This document shows positions 51,492 through 59,830 of a DNA stretch of 64,000 bases, in pieces. Positions within the stretch are counted from its first letter, which is position 1. Each line of letters opens with the position of its first letter. Both the position numbers and the translations under genes were made by a program. Source of the stretch: Gemmataceae bacterium (GTDB lineage Bacteria > Planctomycetota > Planctomycetia > Gemmatales > Gemmataceae); NCBI GenBank assembly GCA_019636445.1, contig JAHBXO010000023.1, positions 1 through 64,000 on the forward strand. Direction: 5' to 3'. Below the pieces are notes generated by a model. It worked only from the letters and a program-made list of their open reading frames with translations, was not told the origin of the DNA and ran no database searches.

Positions 51492-52514
51492 ATGAACAGC
51501 GACGACTGGTGGAAGGGCGGACGCGCCGACGCGATGCTGGAGGTCGTGGCGGAGCGGTTCACGCCGCGGCGGTGGCGGTTGCTGGGCACGGCGTGCCTGC
51601 GGCGCCGCTGGGACTTGCTGCCCGAGGGCGAACTGCGGGCCGCCGTGGAGGAGATCGAGGCCAACGCCGAGGCCCCGACCGCGTCCTTCGCCGCGAGCCG
51701 CCGCAAATCCATCGAACGCGCACTGCCCGATCTGGTGGCCCAGGCCACCGCCGACACCGAAAATCTCGTCCGCGGTGCGGCGATGGACGCCGTGGCGGAA
51801 CCGAACCCCAACGCGCCGGCGCTGCCGTTGTTCCTCGCGGCGGGGCGGTACGCGGCCTCGGCCGTGGCGCAGGCCGGTCGACCGGTCGAACTCGCCGCGG
51901 CCGCGGTCCTCGCGCTTCTGGACGAACCGGGACGCGACGCGACATTCCGCGCCGCGCTGGGGATCGAGGACGCCCTCGCCGCCCGCGTGGCCTGCGCCCG
52001 GGCCGTTTCGACCGCCCTCCGATTGAAGCAGCAGGGCGACGAACTCGCCGATGCGGCGGCGAGCGCCAAGAACAAGCGGATCGAACTCGCCAAGGCCGAA
52101 GAGATCGTCCGTCGCACGCAGGAGCAGGACGACAACCGCCTGCTCGACGCCGACGGCGCGGACCGCGCCGCCCGCAAGGCAATCGCGCGATTCCTTCACG
52201 AACTCGTCGGCGATCCCTTCAGCGATTACCGCTTCGAAGCGGCCTGGCGAACCGAGACCGTCACCAACCTCGCGCGGACAATCGAGGCCGAGCGCGCCTT
52301 CGACCGGATGCCGATCCTCGCCGATGCCCTGCTGGACGCCGACTGCGATTCCGAAGCGATTCTCCGACACCTGCGCGGCACCGAAAAACACACGACGGAA
52401 AAGGCGGCCCACAGCCGGGGTTGTTGGGTGCTGGATCGGATCCTCCGCCCCGACGACCCGCTGTTCGGATCGACACCGAAGCCCAAGCCCAAGCGAAAGA
52501 AGAAGTCGGGCTAG
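51492..52514 (+). CDS. Hypothetical protein with C-terminal RGCWV motif (Gemmata type)
   Basis: A 340-residue cytoplasmic protein. The C-terminal segment MPILADALLDADCDSEAILRHL followed by SRGCWVLDRIL (about 273-320) is a module found repeatedly at the ends of Gemmata proteins. The middle is a long Ala/Glu/Lys-rich helical region (KNKRIELAKAEEIVRRTQ). The N-terminal 60 residues are a separate helical block (WWKGGRADAMLEVV). The basic C-terminus is PKPKPKRKKK. The gene is divergent from tssK, with 187 bases between the starts. Function unknown. Confidence 0.75.
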   Translation: MNSDDWWKGGRADAMLEVVAERFTPRRWRLLGTACLRRRWDLLPEGELRAAVEEIEANAEAPTASFAASRRKSIERALPDLVAQATADTENLVRGAAMDAVAEPNPNAPALPLFLAAGRYAASAVAQAGRPVELAAAAVLALLDEPGRDATFRAALGIEDALAARVACARAVSTALRLKQQGDELADAAASAKNKRIELAKAEEIVRRTQEQDDNRLLDADGADRAARKAIARFLHELVGDPFSDYRFEAAWRTETVTNLARTIEAERAFDRMPILADALLDADCDSEAILRHLRGTEKHTTEKAAHSRGCWVLDRILRPDDPLFGSTPKPKPKRKKKSG

Positions 52515-55084
52515 CGCCGATCCGCGGTCTTCGCCGGCAAGGATTGGATCCACTCGTTCGGCACGCTCAGTGACTCGCCGGCTTTCGGCACGAGCAGTCG
52601 CAGCACAACATTGGCGTGAACGCCGGCCTCGGTCAGGCACGCCACTGTGCCCGCGACAACGCCGGTGGCACTCGCCGGCGATTCAAGACCTTTCACAAGC
52701 AGATCGGGTTTGCGACCCAAAAGGATTCCCGGACCGCTGCCGTTCAGCCCACCGCCAATCCCGACGGTGATCGCGGCCCGGGCGTCGCCGGGGATCGCTA
52801 CGCCGCTGGCGGCCGGAGCATGCGTGGCGAACGCGAGTCGCCCTTGCACGGGGCCGCCGGTGTACGTCGCGTAGATGCGCGGATGCAGTTCGAACGTCTG
52901 GCGATTCGTCGCCGCGAGCGTATGCGTCGCCAGTTTGCCCTCGACCCGCAGGGCGTAGCGGCCGTCGGCCGGGATGGCGATCTCCATCGTCTGCTCGTAG
53001 ACGGCCGAAGTGAAGGTTCGCTGGATGCGCGTCGGCTGGCCGAACGACGACGCGACGACGGCGAAGTCGTCGCTCGCCGTGGCGGCACCGGTCGGGTCGA
53101 TCTGGCGCAGGAGTTTGAGCGTCATCGGGAACGACGCCAGACCGCTGAGTTCGGTGTCGGGGTCGCGCGGTTCGCGCCACTGGATGGAGAGGCGGATCTT
53201 CGCGCCGGCGGGCAGGCGGTCCACCGGCTTGCCGTCGGCGCCGAGGGTCGTGAGGAAGTTCAATTCGCCGGTCCAACCGTTGGCGGGCTTGGGGCCGAAT
53301 TCCATCGCGCCGTTGCCGTCGCCGTCGACGAACGCGCCGGCCCAGACGCTGCCGGCGGACGTGCTGCCTGCTTGCACCCAGACGGGCACGGTGGGCAGCT
53401 TGCGCTCCCGCAAACCGCTGCGCGTCGGAATCGGCGTCAGGCGGGCCTCGAGCAACTGGCTCGTCTCGCTCAGGCCGTCGTGGGCATAGCCGTCCTCCCA
53501 CACCAGCATGTTGACGATGACCTGCGCACCCTTCAGTTCCGTCAGGTCGGTCCGGAGTTTCGTCAGCCGGTCGTACTTGGCCTTGAAGACTTTTTCGTCG
53601 GCTTCGAGAGCCTTGAACGCGGCGGTCGCGTCCAGACGGCGCTTCGCCGGTTTTTCGTCGTCGCTGAGGTCCGCGAACGCCTTGCGGTATTCGTCCTGGA
53701 CCAGCTCGCGGCGAATGTTCAGCCGTTCCGATTCCGCGATCAGTTCGTCGCCGCGCGAGACCAGTGCCACCGAGGTCGTCGCGTCGCCGAGCACGGCTTT
53801 CGCGACGCTGATGAGCTGGTGGACGGCAATCGGATCGATCCGGACGAGGACGAGTTGCGCGTCGGGCGCGGCGGCCTTGACGGCGCGGGCGGTCTCGCCG
53901 CCGCGGCTCGCCAGGCCCGCCGGGGCCGGTTCGATGGTCGGGGACAACTCCGCCGTGAGGTCGACGAGTTTGGCCCCGGCCGGGAGCGGACCGGCGAACT
54001 CCGTGGCGAGCACGACCACGCGGGCACCCGCGCCGCGATAGCCGGCCGCGTGCAATGCCGCGACGTTACCGGAGCGGAGCGCAGCGGCGAGGTCGCCTTC
54101 GGTTCCGCCCGGCTGGGCCGACGCCATGCGCGGCAGACGAATCGTGCGCACGGCGGGGATTTCCGCGATCTTCACCAGATCACCGGCGTTTGGCAGCCGC
54201 AGAACCACGAAGTTGCCGAACACGCCTTCCATCGCCACCTTCGGCACGCGCAGCCGCAGCAACTCGCGGAAGACGCGGGCGCCCTCGGGCAGGGGCTCGG
54301 CCATGATCAGTTCCACGCGCAGCGACTTCGCCGCCGCGCCGGGTTCCGCGAGGTACGCCGCCAGGTCCAGAGAATACTTCGTCGACGCGATCGCCGGAGG
54401 AAGAGCCGCCGGCGGGGCGACGGCCGTTCCGAAGTCCACGTCCTTCAGCACCTCCACCTGGCGGACGGGCATGATGTCCCGCAGCGGGAGGTTCAACTGG
54501 TCGCGGGGGATCTCGCTGAAGAACCAGCCGGAGGGCTGGTCGCGCAGGTCGCGGAGCAGGTCGGGCACGCGGCCGGCGGGCAGCGCGCCGCGAACGAGGC
54601 TGTACCCGGCATGGGCGTAGGCGGTCTGTTCCGTGAAGCCGATGCGGCCGAGTTGCGCGACGACTTGTTCGTGGAGCGTGCGTTGTTCCGCAAGCCCGAG
54701 GCCGGAGGCGATCCGAATTCGAAGCTGGACGGGCGCTTTGGCGTTGTCGGGTAGCGGCGTTGCGGAGTCGCGCAGGAGCGACGTGCGAATGGCGGCGATG
54801 TCAAGCAGGCCCTTCGCCTGCGCCGCGGGGATCGTACCGGCGAGCCGTTCGGCCGACGCGTCGAACTGGTCGAGGTCGGCGTCCTCGCGCGGGTCGGCCT
54901 CGAAGCCGAGCTTCGCGAGCGCGGCCATGAGGGCCTTGTAGTCGCGGACGCGCTGGTTCTGCTCCGCAGCGATCTTGTACCGCAGGTCGACGTGGTACTT
55001 GGCGGGCGGCGCGGGGTAGGTCTGCGCCGCCGCCGGCACGATCGACCCGACCAGCAGAATCAACAGGGACGTACGAAACCGCAT
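52511..55084 (-). CDS. Exported subtilase-like protein lacking the catalytic triad
   Basis: An 857-residue protein with a signal peptide (MRFRTSLLILLVGSIVPAAA). Residues 340-380 look like the start of a subtilisin (S8) domain: ALHAAGYRGAGARVVVLATEF, where the usual Asp of the DTG motif is replaced. SRGGETARAVKAAAPDAQLVLVRID follows, in the place of the His-containing HGT...APDA motif. Near the C-terminus GPGILLGRKPDLLVKG and ASATGVVAGTVACLTEAG correspond to the KPDxxA...GTSxAxPHVAG region without a clear Ser. It therefore looks like a catalytically dead subtilase used for binding. A large beta-rich part lies between. The four-base overlap with the convergent RGCWV gene is notable. Confidence 0.65.
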   Translation of the reverse strand: MRFRTSLLILLVGSIVPAAAQTYPAPPAKYHVDLRYKIAAEQNQRVRDYKALMAALAKLGFEADPREDADLDQFDASAERLAGTIPAAQAKGLLDIAAIRTSLLRDSATPLPDNAKAPVQLRIRIASGLGLAEQRTLHEQVVAQLGRIGFTEQTAYAHAGYSLVRGALPAGRVPDLLRDLRDQPSGWFFSEIPRDQLNLPLRDIMPVRQVEVLKDVDFGTAVAPPAALPPAIASTKYSLDLAAYLAEPGAAAKSLRVELIMAEPLPEGARVFRELLRLRVPKVAMEGVFGNFVVLRLPNAGDLVKIAEIPAVRTIRLPRMASAQPGGTEGDLAAALRSGNVAALHAAGYRGAGARVVVLATEFAGPLPAGAKLVDLTAELSPTIEPAPAGLASRGGETARAVKAAAPDAQLVLVRIDPIAVHQLISVAKAVLGDATTSVALVSRGDELIAESERLNIRRELVQDEYRKAFADLSDDEKPAKRRLDATAAFKALEADEKVFKAKYDRLTKLRTDLTELKGAQVIVNMLVWEDGYAHDGLSETSQLLEARLTPIPTRSGLRERKLPTVPVWVQAGSTSAGSVWAGAFVDGDGNGAMEFGPKPANGWTGELNFLTTLGADGKPVDRLPAGAKIRLSIQWREPRDPDTELSGLASFPMTLKLLRQIDPTGAATASDDFAVVASSFGQPTRIQRTFTSAVYEQTMEIAIPADGRYALRVEGKLATHTLAATNRQTFELHPRIYATYTGGPVQGRLAFATHAPAASGVAIPGDARAAITVGIGGGLNGSGPGILLGRKPDLLVKGLESPASATGVVAGTVACLTEAGVHANVVLRLLVPKAGESLSVPNEWIQSLPAKTADRR

Positions 55085-55231
55085 AACGCGCTCGCGCTAG
55101 GGGACGGAGTGCTTCAACTACCAGTATGCCCGCTGTCGGCGGGTCGGGAAAGCGGCGAAGGGACGGCACCGCGAGATTTGCGGCGGACGGGGCACACGGT
55201 GACGGTTGGCGCGGTTGTGCGATTGTACTTC

Positions 55232-55313
55232 GTTTAGCGGCGACGCGGAGTCTTCGGAGCGGAGCGCAAGTCGGTCACGCGCTCCGCTCCGAAGACCCGC
55301 GTCGCCGCTAAAC
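55232..55313. repeat. Large inverted repeat (36/35-base arms)
   Basis: Arms 55232-55267 and 55279-55313 are complementary except for one inserted base, with an 11-base loop. They contain TTTAGCGGCGACGCG and CTTCGGAGCGGAGCGC. It starts 9 bases beyond the M20 peptidase stop and could end that transcript. Confidence 0.85.
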
Positions 55314-55321
55314 GGTCGCAT

Positions 55322-56725
55322 TCACTTCACCTGCGTGTTCTTCAGCTTGCCGAGGTTGTCGAACAGCCGCACGAGCGAGTTCATCAGCTTCTTGAAGTCG
55401 CCCTCGTGCAGGCTCTCGTTCGGGGCGTGGGCGTTGCTCGCGGGGTCTTCGATGCCCACCAACAGCGCCGGCGCGCCGCCGAACAACTCGGCGAGCGGGC
55501 CGACGAAGCCGATGCTGCCGCCGCAGCCGATGCCGACCGGGTCGCGGTCGAAGCCGCCGCGCAGCGCGGCGAGCGCCGCTTCGAAGGCCGGGCCGTTCGG
55601 GTCGGTCATCCACCAGTCGCAGCCCGCGCCGTGCTGCGTCACCTTCACCTCGCAGCCGTAGGGCGGGTTCGCGCTCAGGTAGGCCTGCATCTGCTTCACC
55701 ACGTCCGCCGGCTTCTGGTCCGGCACGATCCGGCAACTTACGATCGCGCTTGCCTTCGGCAGCACCTGGTTCGACGCCCCCTTGATGCTGCTCGCCTCCT
55801 GCGCGATCACCGTGGCAGACGGCCGCCGCCACGTCTGCTCGTACACGCCAAGGCCGGCCTCCATCGCGAACTCGCAGCCCGGCAGCACGCCCAGCTCCTT
55901 GCGGAACTTCGCGTCGTCCCACGGCAGCTTGCGGAACGCGGTCTTCTCCTTGTCCGTGAGCGGGCGCACGCTGTCGTACAGCCCCGGCACCGGCAGAGGC
56001 TGCTTCGGCGCGAACAGTTTGGACAACACGACATTGAGCGCCAGCGCCGCGTCCGGCACCGCCCCGCCCGCCATGCCGCTGTGCACGGGAATCTGCGCCG
56101 TCGTCACCTCCACCAGCAGCGCCACGATGCCGCGCAGCGAATATGTGATGCACGGCAGGCCGACTTCGATGTTCTCGGTATCGCAGACGACGATCACATC
56201 CGATTGCAGCTTCTTGCGGTGGACGTCGAAGAACTTCATCAGGTTCTTCGAGCCGACTTCCTCCTCGCCCTCGACGACCATCTTGATGTTCACCGGCAGG
56301 TTGTTGCCGGTCTTGCGGTAGGCGGCGATGGCGCCGAGGAAGGCGGAGATGGCCCCCTTGTCGTCGGCGGCGCCGCGCGCAAAGAGCCGGCCGTCGCGCC
56401 GCGTCAGCTTCCACGGGTCGGATTGCCACTTCTCGATGAAGTTCACCGGTTGCACGTCGTGGTGCGCGTACAGGAAGACCGTGGGCTTGTCCGGCCCGGC
56501 TTCGAGCCACTCGCCGTAGGCGTACGGCAGCGAACTGCCGACCTTCAACACCTCGACGTTCGACAGCCCCGCCTCGCGCATCTGGTCGCACGTCAGCGCG
56601 GCGGTGCGTTCGATCTCCGCCCCGTGCTCGCCGTCCGTGGAAATGCTCTGCACGGCGACGAGGTCGGCGAGTCCGCGGATGATGTCTTCGTGGTGCTTGG
56701 GAAGCCAGTCGAGAGCAGCCTGCAT
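55322..56725 (-). CDS. M20 family dipeptidase
   Basis: A 467-residue zinc metallopeptidase of the M20 family (dipeptidase/CNDP-like). Zinc ligands and catalytic residues are visible: FLYAHHDVQPV (His, Asp), RGAADDKGAISAF (bridging Asp), VEGEEEVGSKN (Glu-Glu), CDTENIEV (Asp) and SNAHAPNESL (His). Family members cleave dipeptides and acylated amino acids. It has no signal peptide. The start is the ATG at 56725 with a GGAGG site eight bases away. It is divergent from the Tat-exported epimerase, 146 bases apart, and is followed by the large inverted repeat. Confidence 0.9.
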   Translation of the reverse strand: MQAALDWLPKHHEDIIRGLADLVAVQSISTDGEHGAEIERTAALTCDQMREAGLSNVEVLKVGSSLPYAYGEWLEAGPDKPTVFLYAHHDVQPVNFIEKWQSDPWKLTRRDGRLFARGAADDKGAISAFLGAIAAYRKTGNNLPVNIKMVVEGEEEVGSKNLMKFFDVHRKKLQSDVIVVCDTENIEVGLPCITYSLRGIVALLVEVTTAQIPVHSGMAGGAVPDAALALNVVLSKLFAPKQPLPVPGLYDSVRPLTDKEKTAFRKLPWDDAKFRKELGVLPGCEFAMEAGLGVYEQTWRRPSATVIAQEASSIKGASNQVLPKASAIVSCRIVPDQKPADVVKQMQAYLSANPPYGCEVKVTQHGAGCDWWMTDPNGPAFEAALAALRGGFDRDPVGIGCGGSIGFVGPLAELFGGAPALLVGIEDPASNAHAPNESLHEGDFKKLMNSLVRLFDNLGKLKNTQVK

Positions 56726-56871
56726 GGTCGGATCCTCCGGGAATGGTGATTGTACTTGGCGAAGCGGCGTCGGCGGGAAAAACCGGCACGCGGATTTTCG
56801 GGGAATCCTCTTGGCGACGCGGCCGGATTGCGGGAAACTTTCCTTGCCGCCGTTCTCTCTCCGAGGTTCCC

Positions 56872-57747
56872 ATGTCCGCGATGAACCGCCGTTCGTTTCT
56901 CTCCACAACCGCCGGGGCGGCCGCGCTCGTCGGCTTGGGAGCCGCGCCCGCGAAGTCCGCCCCGAAATTCCAACTCGGTACCGTCACCTACAACGTGCCG
57001 AAGGACTGGGACCTGCCGACGCTGCTCTCCATCTGCAAGGACACCGGCATCGCCGCCGTCGAGTGCCGCACCACGCACAAGCACGGCGTTGAACCCACGC
57101 TCGACGCCGACGCCCGGAAGAAAGTGAAACAGCAGTTCGCCGACAGCGGCGTGCGCTTCTGGGGCAGCGGCAGCGTCTGCGAATTCCACTCCGCCGACCC
57201 CGCCGTCGTGAAGAAGAACATCGAGGATTGCAAGGCGTTCGTGAAGCTCGTCGCCGACCTCGGCGGCAAAGGGGTGAAGGTGCGGCCGAACGGCGTCGCG
57301 AAGGGGCACACCGTCGAGCAGGCTTGCGAGCAGATCGGCAAGGCGCTCATCCCGTGCGGCAAGGCGGCCGAGGATGCCGGCATCGAAATCTGGGTCGAGG
57401 TCCACGGCGCCGTGACCCAGATGCCCAAGAACATGAAGACGATCATGGACGCCTGCGGCCACGACTCCGTCGGCGTCACCTGGAATTCGAACCCGACCGA
57501 CGTCGTCAACGGTTCCATCGCCGAGGGGTTCGATCTGCTCGCCAAGCACATCAAGTCGGTCCACATCAACGAGCTGAACAACGACAAGGCCGGCAAGTAC
57601 CCGTACCGCGAGCTCTTTCGGAAGCTGACGTCCATCGGCTACGACCGCTACACGCTCATCGAGATCGGCCAGTCGTACGACCCGAAGGCGGGCAAGGCGT
57701 ATTTCGAGAACTACAAGAAGCTGTGGGAGGAGCTGGCGAGGGGTTAG
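56872..57747 (+). CDS. Tat-exported sugar phosphate isomerase/epimerase
   Basis: A 291-residue TIM-barrel protein with a Tat-type N-terminus (SAMNRRSFLSTTAGAAALVG, twin Arg). Barrel segments include FQLGTVTYNVPKDWDL, IAAVECRTTHKHG, GVKVRPNGVA, IEIWVEVHGAV (metal-ligand Glu), VGVTWNSNPTD, IKSVHIN and YTLIEIGQSYD. It belongs to the xylose-isomerase-like superfamily but its substrate is unknown. Export is typical of planctomycete paralogues. A second, cytoplasmic member lies at 2.6 kb. The ATG at 56872 was chosen because it begins the Tat signal. Confidence 0.88.
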   Translation: MSAMNRRSFLSTTAGAAALVGLGAAPAKSAPKFQLGTVTYNVPKDWDLPTLLSICKDTGIAAVECRTTHKHGVEPTLDADARKKVKQQFADSGVRFWGSGSVCEFHSADPAVVKKNIEDCKAFVKLVADLGGKGVKVRPNGVAKGHTVEQACEQIGKALIPCGKAAEDAGIEIWVEVHGAVTQMPKNMKTIMDACGHDSVGVTWNSNPTDVVNGSIAEGFDLLAKHIKSVHINELNNDKAGKYPYRELFRKLTSIGYDRYTLIEIGQSYDPKAGKAYFENYKKLWEELARG

Positions 57748-57771
57748 CCGCGGGCCGATCCACGCCCGCGG
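57748..57771 (+). terminator. Possible terminator hairpin
   Basis: CCGCGGG (57748-57754) and CCCGCGG (57765-57771) pair perfectly immediately after the stop codon. There is no T-run, so this is a weak call. Confidence 0.35.
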
Positions 57772-57859
57772 ATCTTCCACCCCTTCGGACACCGCGCCGT
57801 TCACCGGAAGCCGCACCCATGGACACACTGATCGCTTCCGCGATGAGACGTGTGGTGGG

Positions 57860-58369
57860 TTAGTTTTTCTCTTGTGTAGAAAAACCGAATTCGGATTCGG
57901 CGCGACCACATACCCGCCGTCCGGCTGCGACCCACTCCAAGACACCCAGCCCACCCACGAACAAGCCCTCACCAACCAACGACATCACGCCGAGCACACT
58001 TCCCTCACCGGACCAAACGACCGCCAGCACCGCGCAGATGACAGCCCAGATGACGTTGGCCACCGCCACCACCCGGAGGAGCGGAACCCGGTCCCCCCGG
58101 CTGAGCATGGCGAGCGTGAAGGAGAAGCAAGCGTAAGAGAGGTTGGCGAGGCCCATCACCAGCAGGAGGTCGGCCGGCAGCGAGTATAGCTCGGCCAGCC
58201 AGCCACGGAGGGACAGAACCAGGACGCCGACGACGGCTCCGGCGATCCAGTCCACCCGGATGAGTACACCTGCTCGAATGAGTTTGCCCTCCGCCCCCGA
58301 ACAAATCCATGTCTGACGGGTGCGTCGGCACCGTTCGCCTTCGTCGCCCGCTTCTCCCATCGTAGGCAC
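57860..58369 (-). CDS. Small integral membrane protein (4 TM)
   Basis: A 169-residue open frame with four membrane segments: IAGAVVGVLVLSLRGWLAELY, LLLVMGLANLSYACFSFTLAM, LLRVVAVANVIWAVICAVLAVV and SLVGEGLFVGGLGVLEWVA. The residues between helices one and two (LAELYSLPADLLL) match a family of small planctomycete and actinobacterial membrane proteins I cannot name. The first 30 residues are polar and not typical, so the true start may lie further in (for example GTG at the RVDW segment). Function unknown. Confidence 0.6.
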   Translation of the reverse strand: MPTMGEAGDEGERCRRTRQTWICSGAEGKLIRAGVLIRVDWIAGAVVGVLVLSLRGWLAELYSLPADLLLVMGLANLSYACFSFTLAMLSRGDRVPLLRVVAVANVIWAVICAVLAVVWSGEGSVLGVMSLVGEGLFVGGLGVLEWVAAGRRVCGRAESEFGFSTQEKN

Positions 58370-58793
58370 GCGATGGACTCACCGTTCCCCATTCTCGCCG
58401 TCGATCGCGGCCAGTTCAACGAGGAATGTCCCGGCGAACGGCGCGACGTGAGCCGCCGGATTTGTCGGAAGATTTGAACGCGACATAATGGGTCCGCTCA
58501 TAACGAATGGGTCCGCCGGGGGAGGGCGCGAAAGTGGCGGACTCATCTGTTCCAGTCATTTTTTGTGGGAGGTCTCGAACTGGGCGATCGGGTGTGCGAG
58601 GCGGCGATCGTGGTGGCCACCGGTTTCGAAGGAGTGCGGCAGCAATGTCCCCGGGGCCGTGCCATTTTTCCATTTCGCCCATTTTGCCATTCGATGCCCC
58701 GCACTTCCTGCACGACCGTTAAGTTTTGCCGGCGCGCAGCCGATACACGATGGTGGGAGACTATCCCGGTCGAGCCATCGACGAGAGGGGCGC
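58370..58793. other. Intergenic region before the beta-barrel protein gene
   Basis: This 424-base region has no gene I can support. It includes a T-rich stretch around 58650-58735 that could hold the promoter for the following gene, with no clear -35/-10 pair. A short GAGAGG site immediately precedes the start at 58794. Confidence 0.5.
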
Positions 58794-59678
58794 ATGAGAG
58801 CTACTCGATACCTTGCCAGCGCAGTGGCCGGGATGATTTGGATCGCCAACGCGGCGGCGCAGCCGATTGCACCGGCTCCGAGCGTGACGACACCCCCAGC
58901 GACACCGACACCAGCGGCGGGCGGTTCCAGTTCGACCGTCACGCTCACGGCACCGCCGGGATTGCCTTCGTATCCGGCCGGGACGGTCCATAGTCCGGCG
59001 TGCCCCGGCGGCCTTTGCAACGGGCCGGTCGGCGGGAACGGGCCGGTCACGTACGAGATCTACTGGCGCACCGGTCCGACGCTGGTGGTGGGGGGCAGCG
59101 AGTTCAGCGGCCGGCTCAACACCGGCTGGCAAGTCGGCGGGGGCGCGCACACGTTCTTCTTCAACACCGCACGGGATGCGGCATGGGTGCTCGACACCGG
59201 CATCAGCTACAACTACAACCGCGGACGCCAGGAACGCGGCGGACCGCTCGACGTCTACACGCCGCCGTTCAACCGGCAGACGCAGCCCGACGGCATCCAC
59301 CCGCACCTCGTCCGCGGCCTGCACCGCACGAGCTTCAACTTCGGCTTCGGCCGCGACTGGTGGATCACCGGCACCGGCACGGTCGACGGGTCGACCCATT
59401 CGAACAGCCGCTGGGGCGTGGACCTCGGCGGCCGCTGGGGCACGTCGCACGTCGACCTCGTGCCGACGGCCAACCTGAACAACTATCTCCGTAAGCGCGC
59501 CGTGTTCCACTCGGTCGTGCTCGGTACGCACGCCGACTGGGAACGCCCGATGGGCAACTGGATCCTGTTCGCCGGCCTGCGCGGCGAATTCGACTACACG
59601 TTCCTGAATGTCGTGCCGCCGAACGGATCGGACATCGTCGGCGTGAATTTGCTGTTCCAGATGGGCGTGCGGTATTAG
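58794..59678 (+). CDS. Probable outer-membrane beta-barrel protein
   Basis: A 294-residue protein. A signal peptide (YLASAVAGMIWIANAAAQ) is followed by a Pro/Thr linker and the segment AAGGSSSTV also seen in the TonB receptor at 44.8 kb. The rest alternates amphipathic strands rich in aromatic and Gly residues (SGRLNTGWQVGGGAHTFFF, TGISYNYNRGRQ, GVDLGGRWGTSHVDLVP, FAGLRGEFDYTFLNVV) and ends in MGVRY, a C-terminal aromatic typical of outer-membrane barrels. The family is not recognised; an 8-to-10-strand barrel is likely. Expression is probably from its own promoter. Confidence 0.7.
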   Translation: MRATRYLASAVAGMIWIANAAAQPIAPAPSVTTPPATPTPAAGGSSSTVTLTAPPGLPSYPAGTVHSPACPGGLCNGPVGGNGPVTYEIYWRTGPTLVVGGSEFSGRLNTGWQVGGGAHTFFFNTARDAAWVLDTGISYNYNRGRQERGGPLDVYTPPFNRQTQPDGIHPHLVRGLHRTSFNFGFGRDWWITGTGTVDGSTHSNSRWGVDLGGRWGTSHVDLVPTANLNNYLRKRAVFHSVVLGTHADWERPMGNWILFAGLRGEFDYTFLNVVPPNGSDIVGVNLLFQMGVRY

Positions 59679-59709
59679 AGCGATACCCGAGTCGGAGTGG
59701 CGAATTCTG

Positions 59710-59778
59710 GTTAGCCCGACGCGCCAGCGAGGGCGAGCAGCTCTCCGTAAATCCCCCTCGCTGGCGCGTCGGGCTAAC
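59710..59778. repeat. Perfect 24-bp inverted repeat (planctomycete dispersed repeat?)
   Basis: The two 24-base arms (59710-59733 and 59755-59778) are exactly complementary. The left arm starts GTTAGCCCGACGCGCCAGCG. The 21-base loop is less GC-rich. It sits between convergent genes. Confidence 0.9.
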
Positions 59779-59830
59779 ACAGACCCAGGCAAGATCCGCT
59801 CCATCAGCTTGGGAACCGCTTTAAGCCGCG

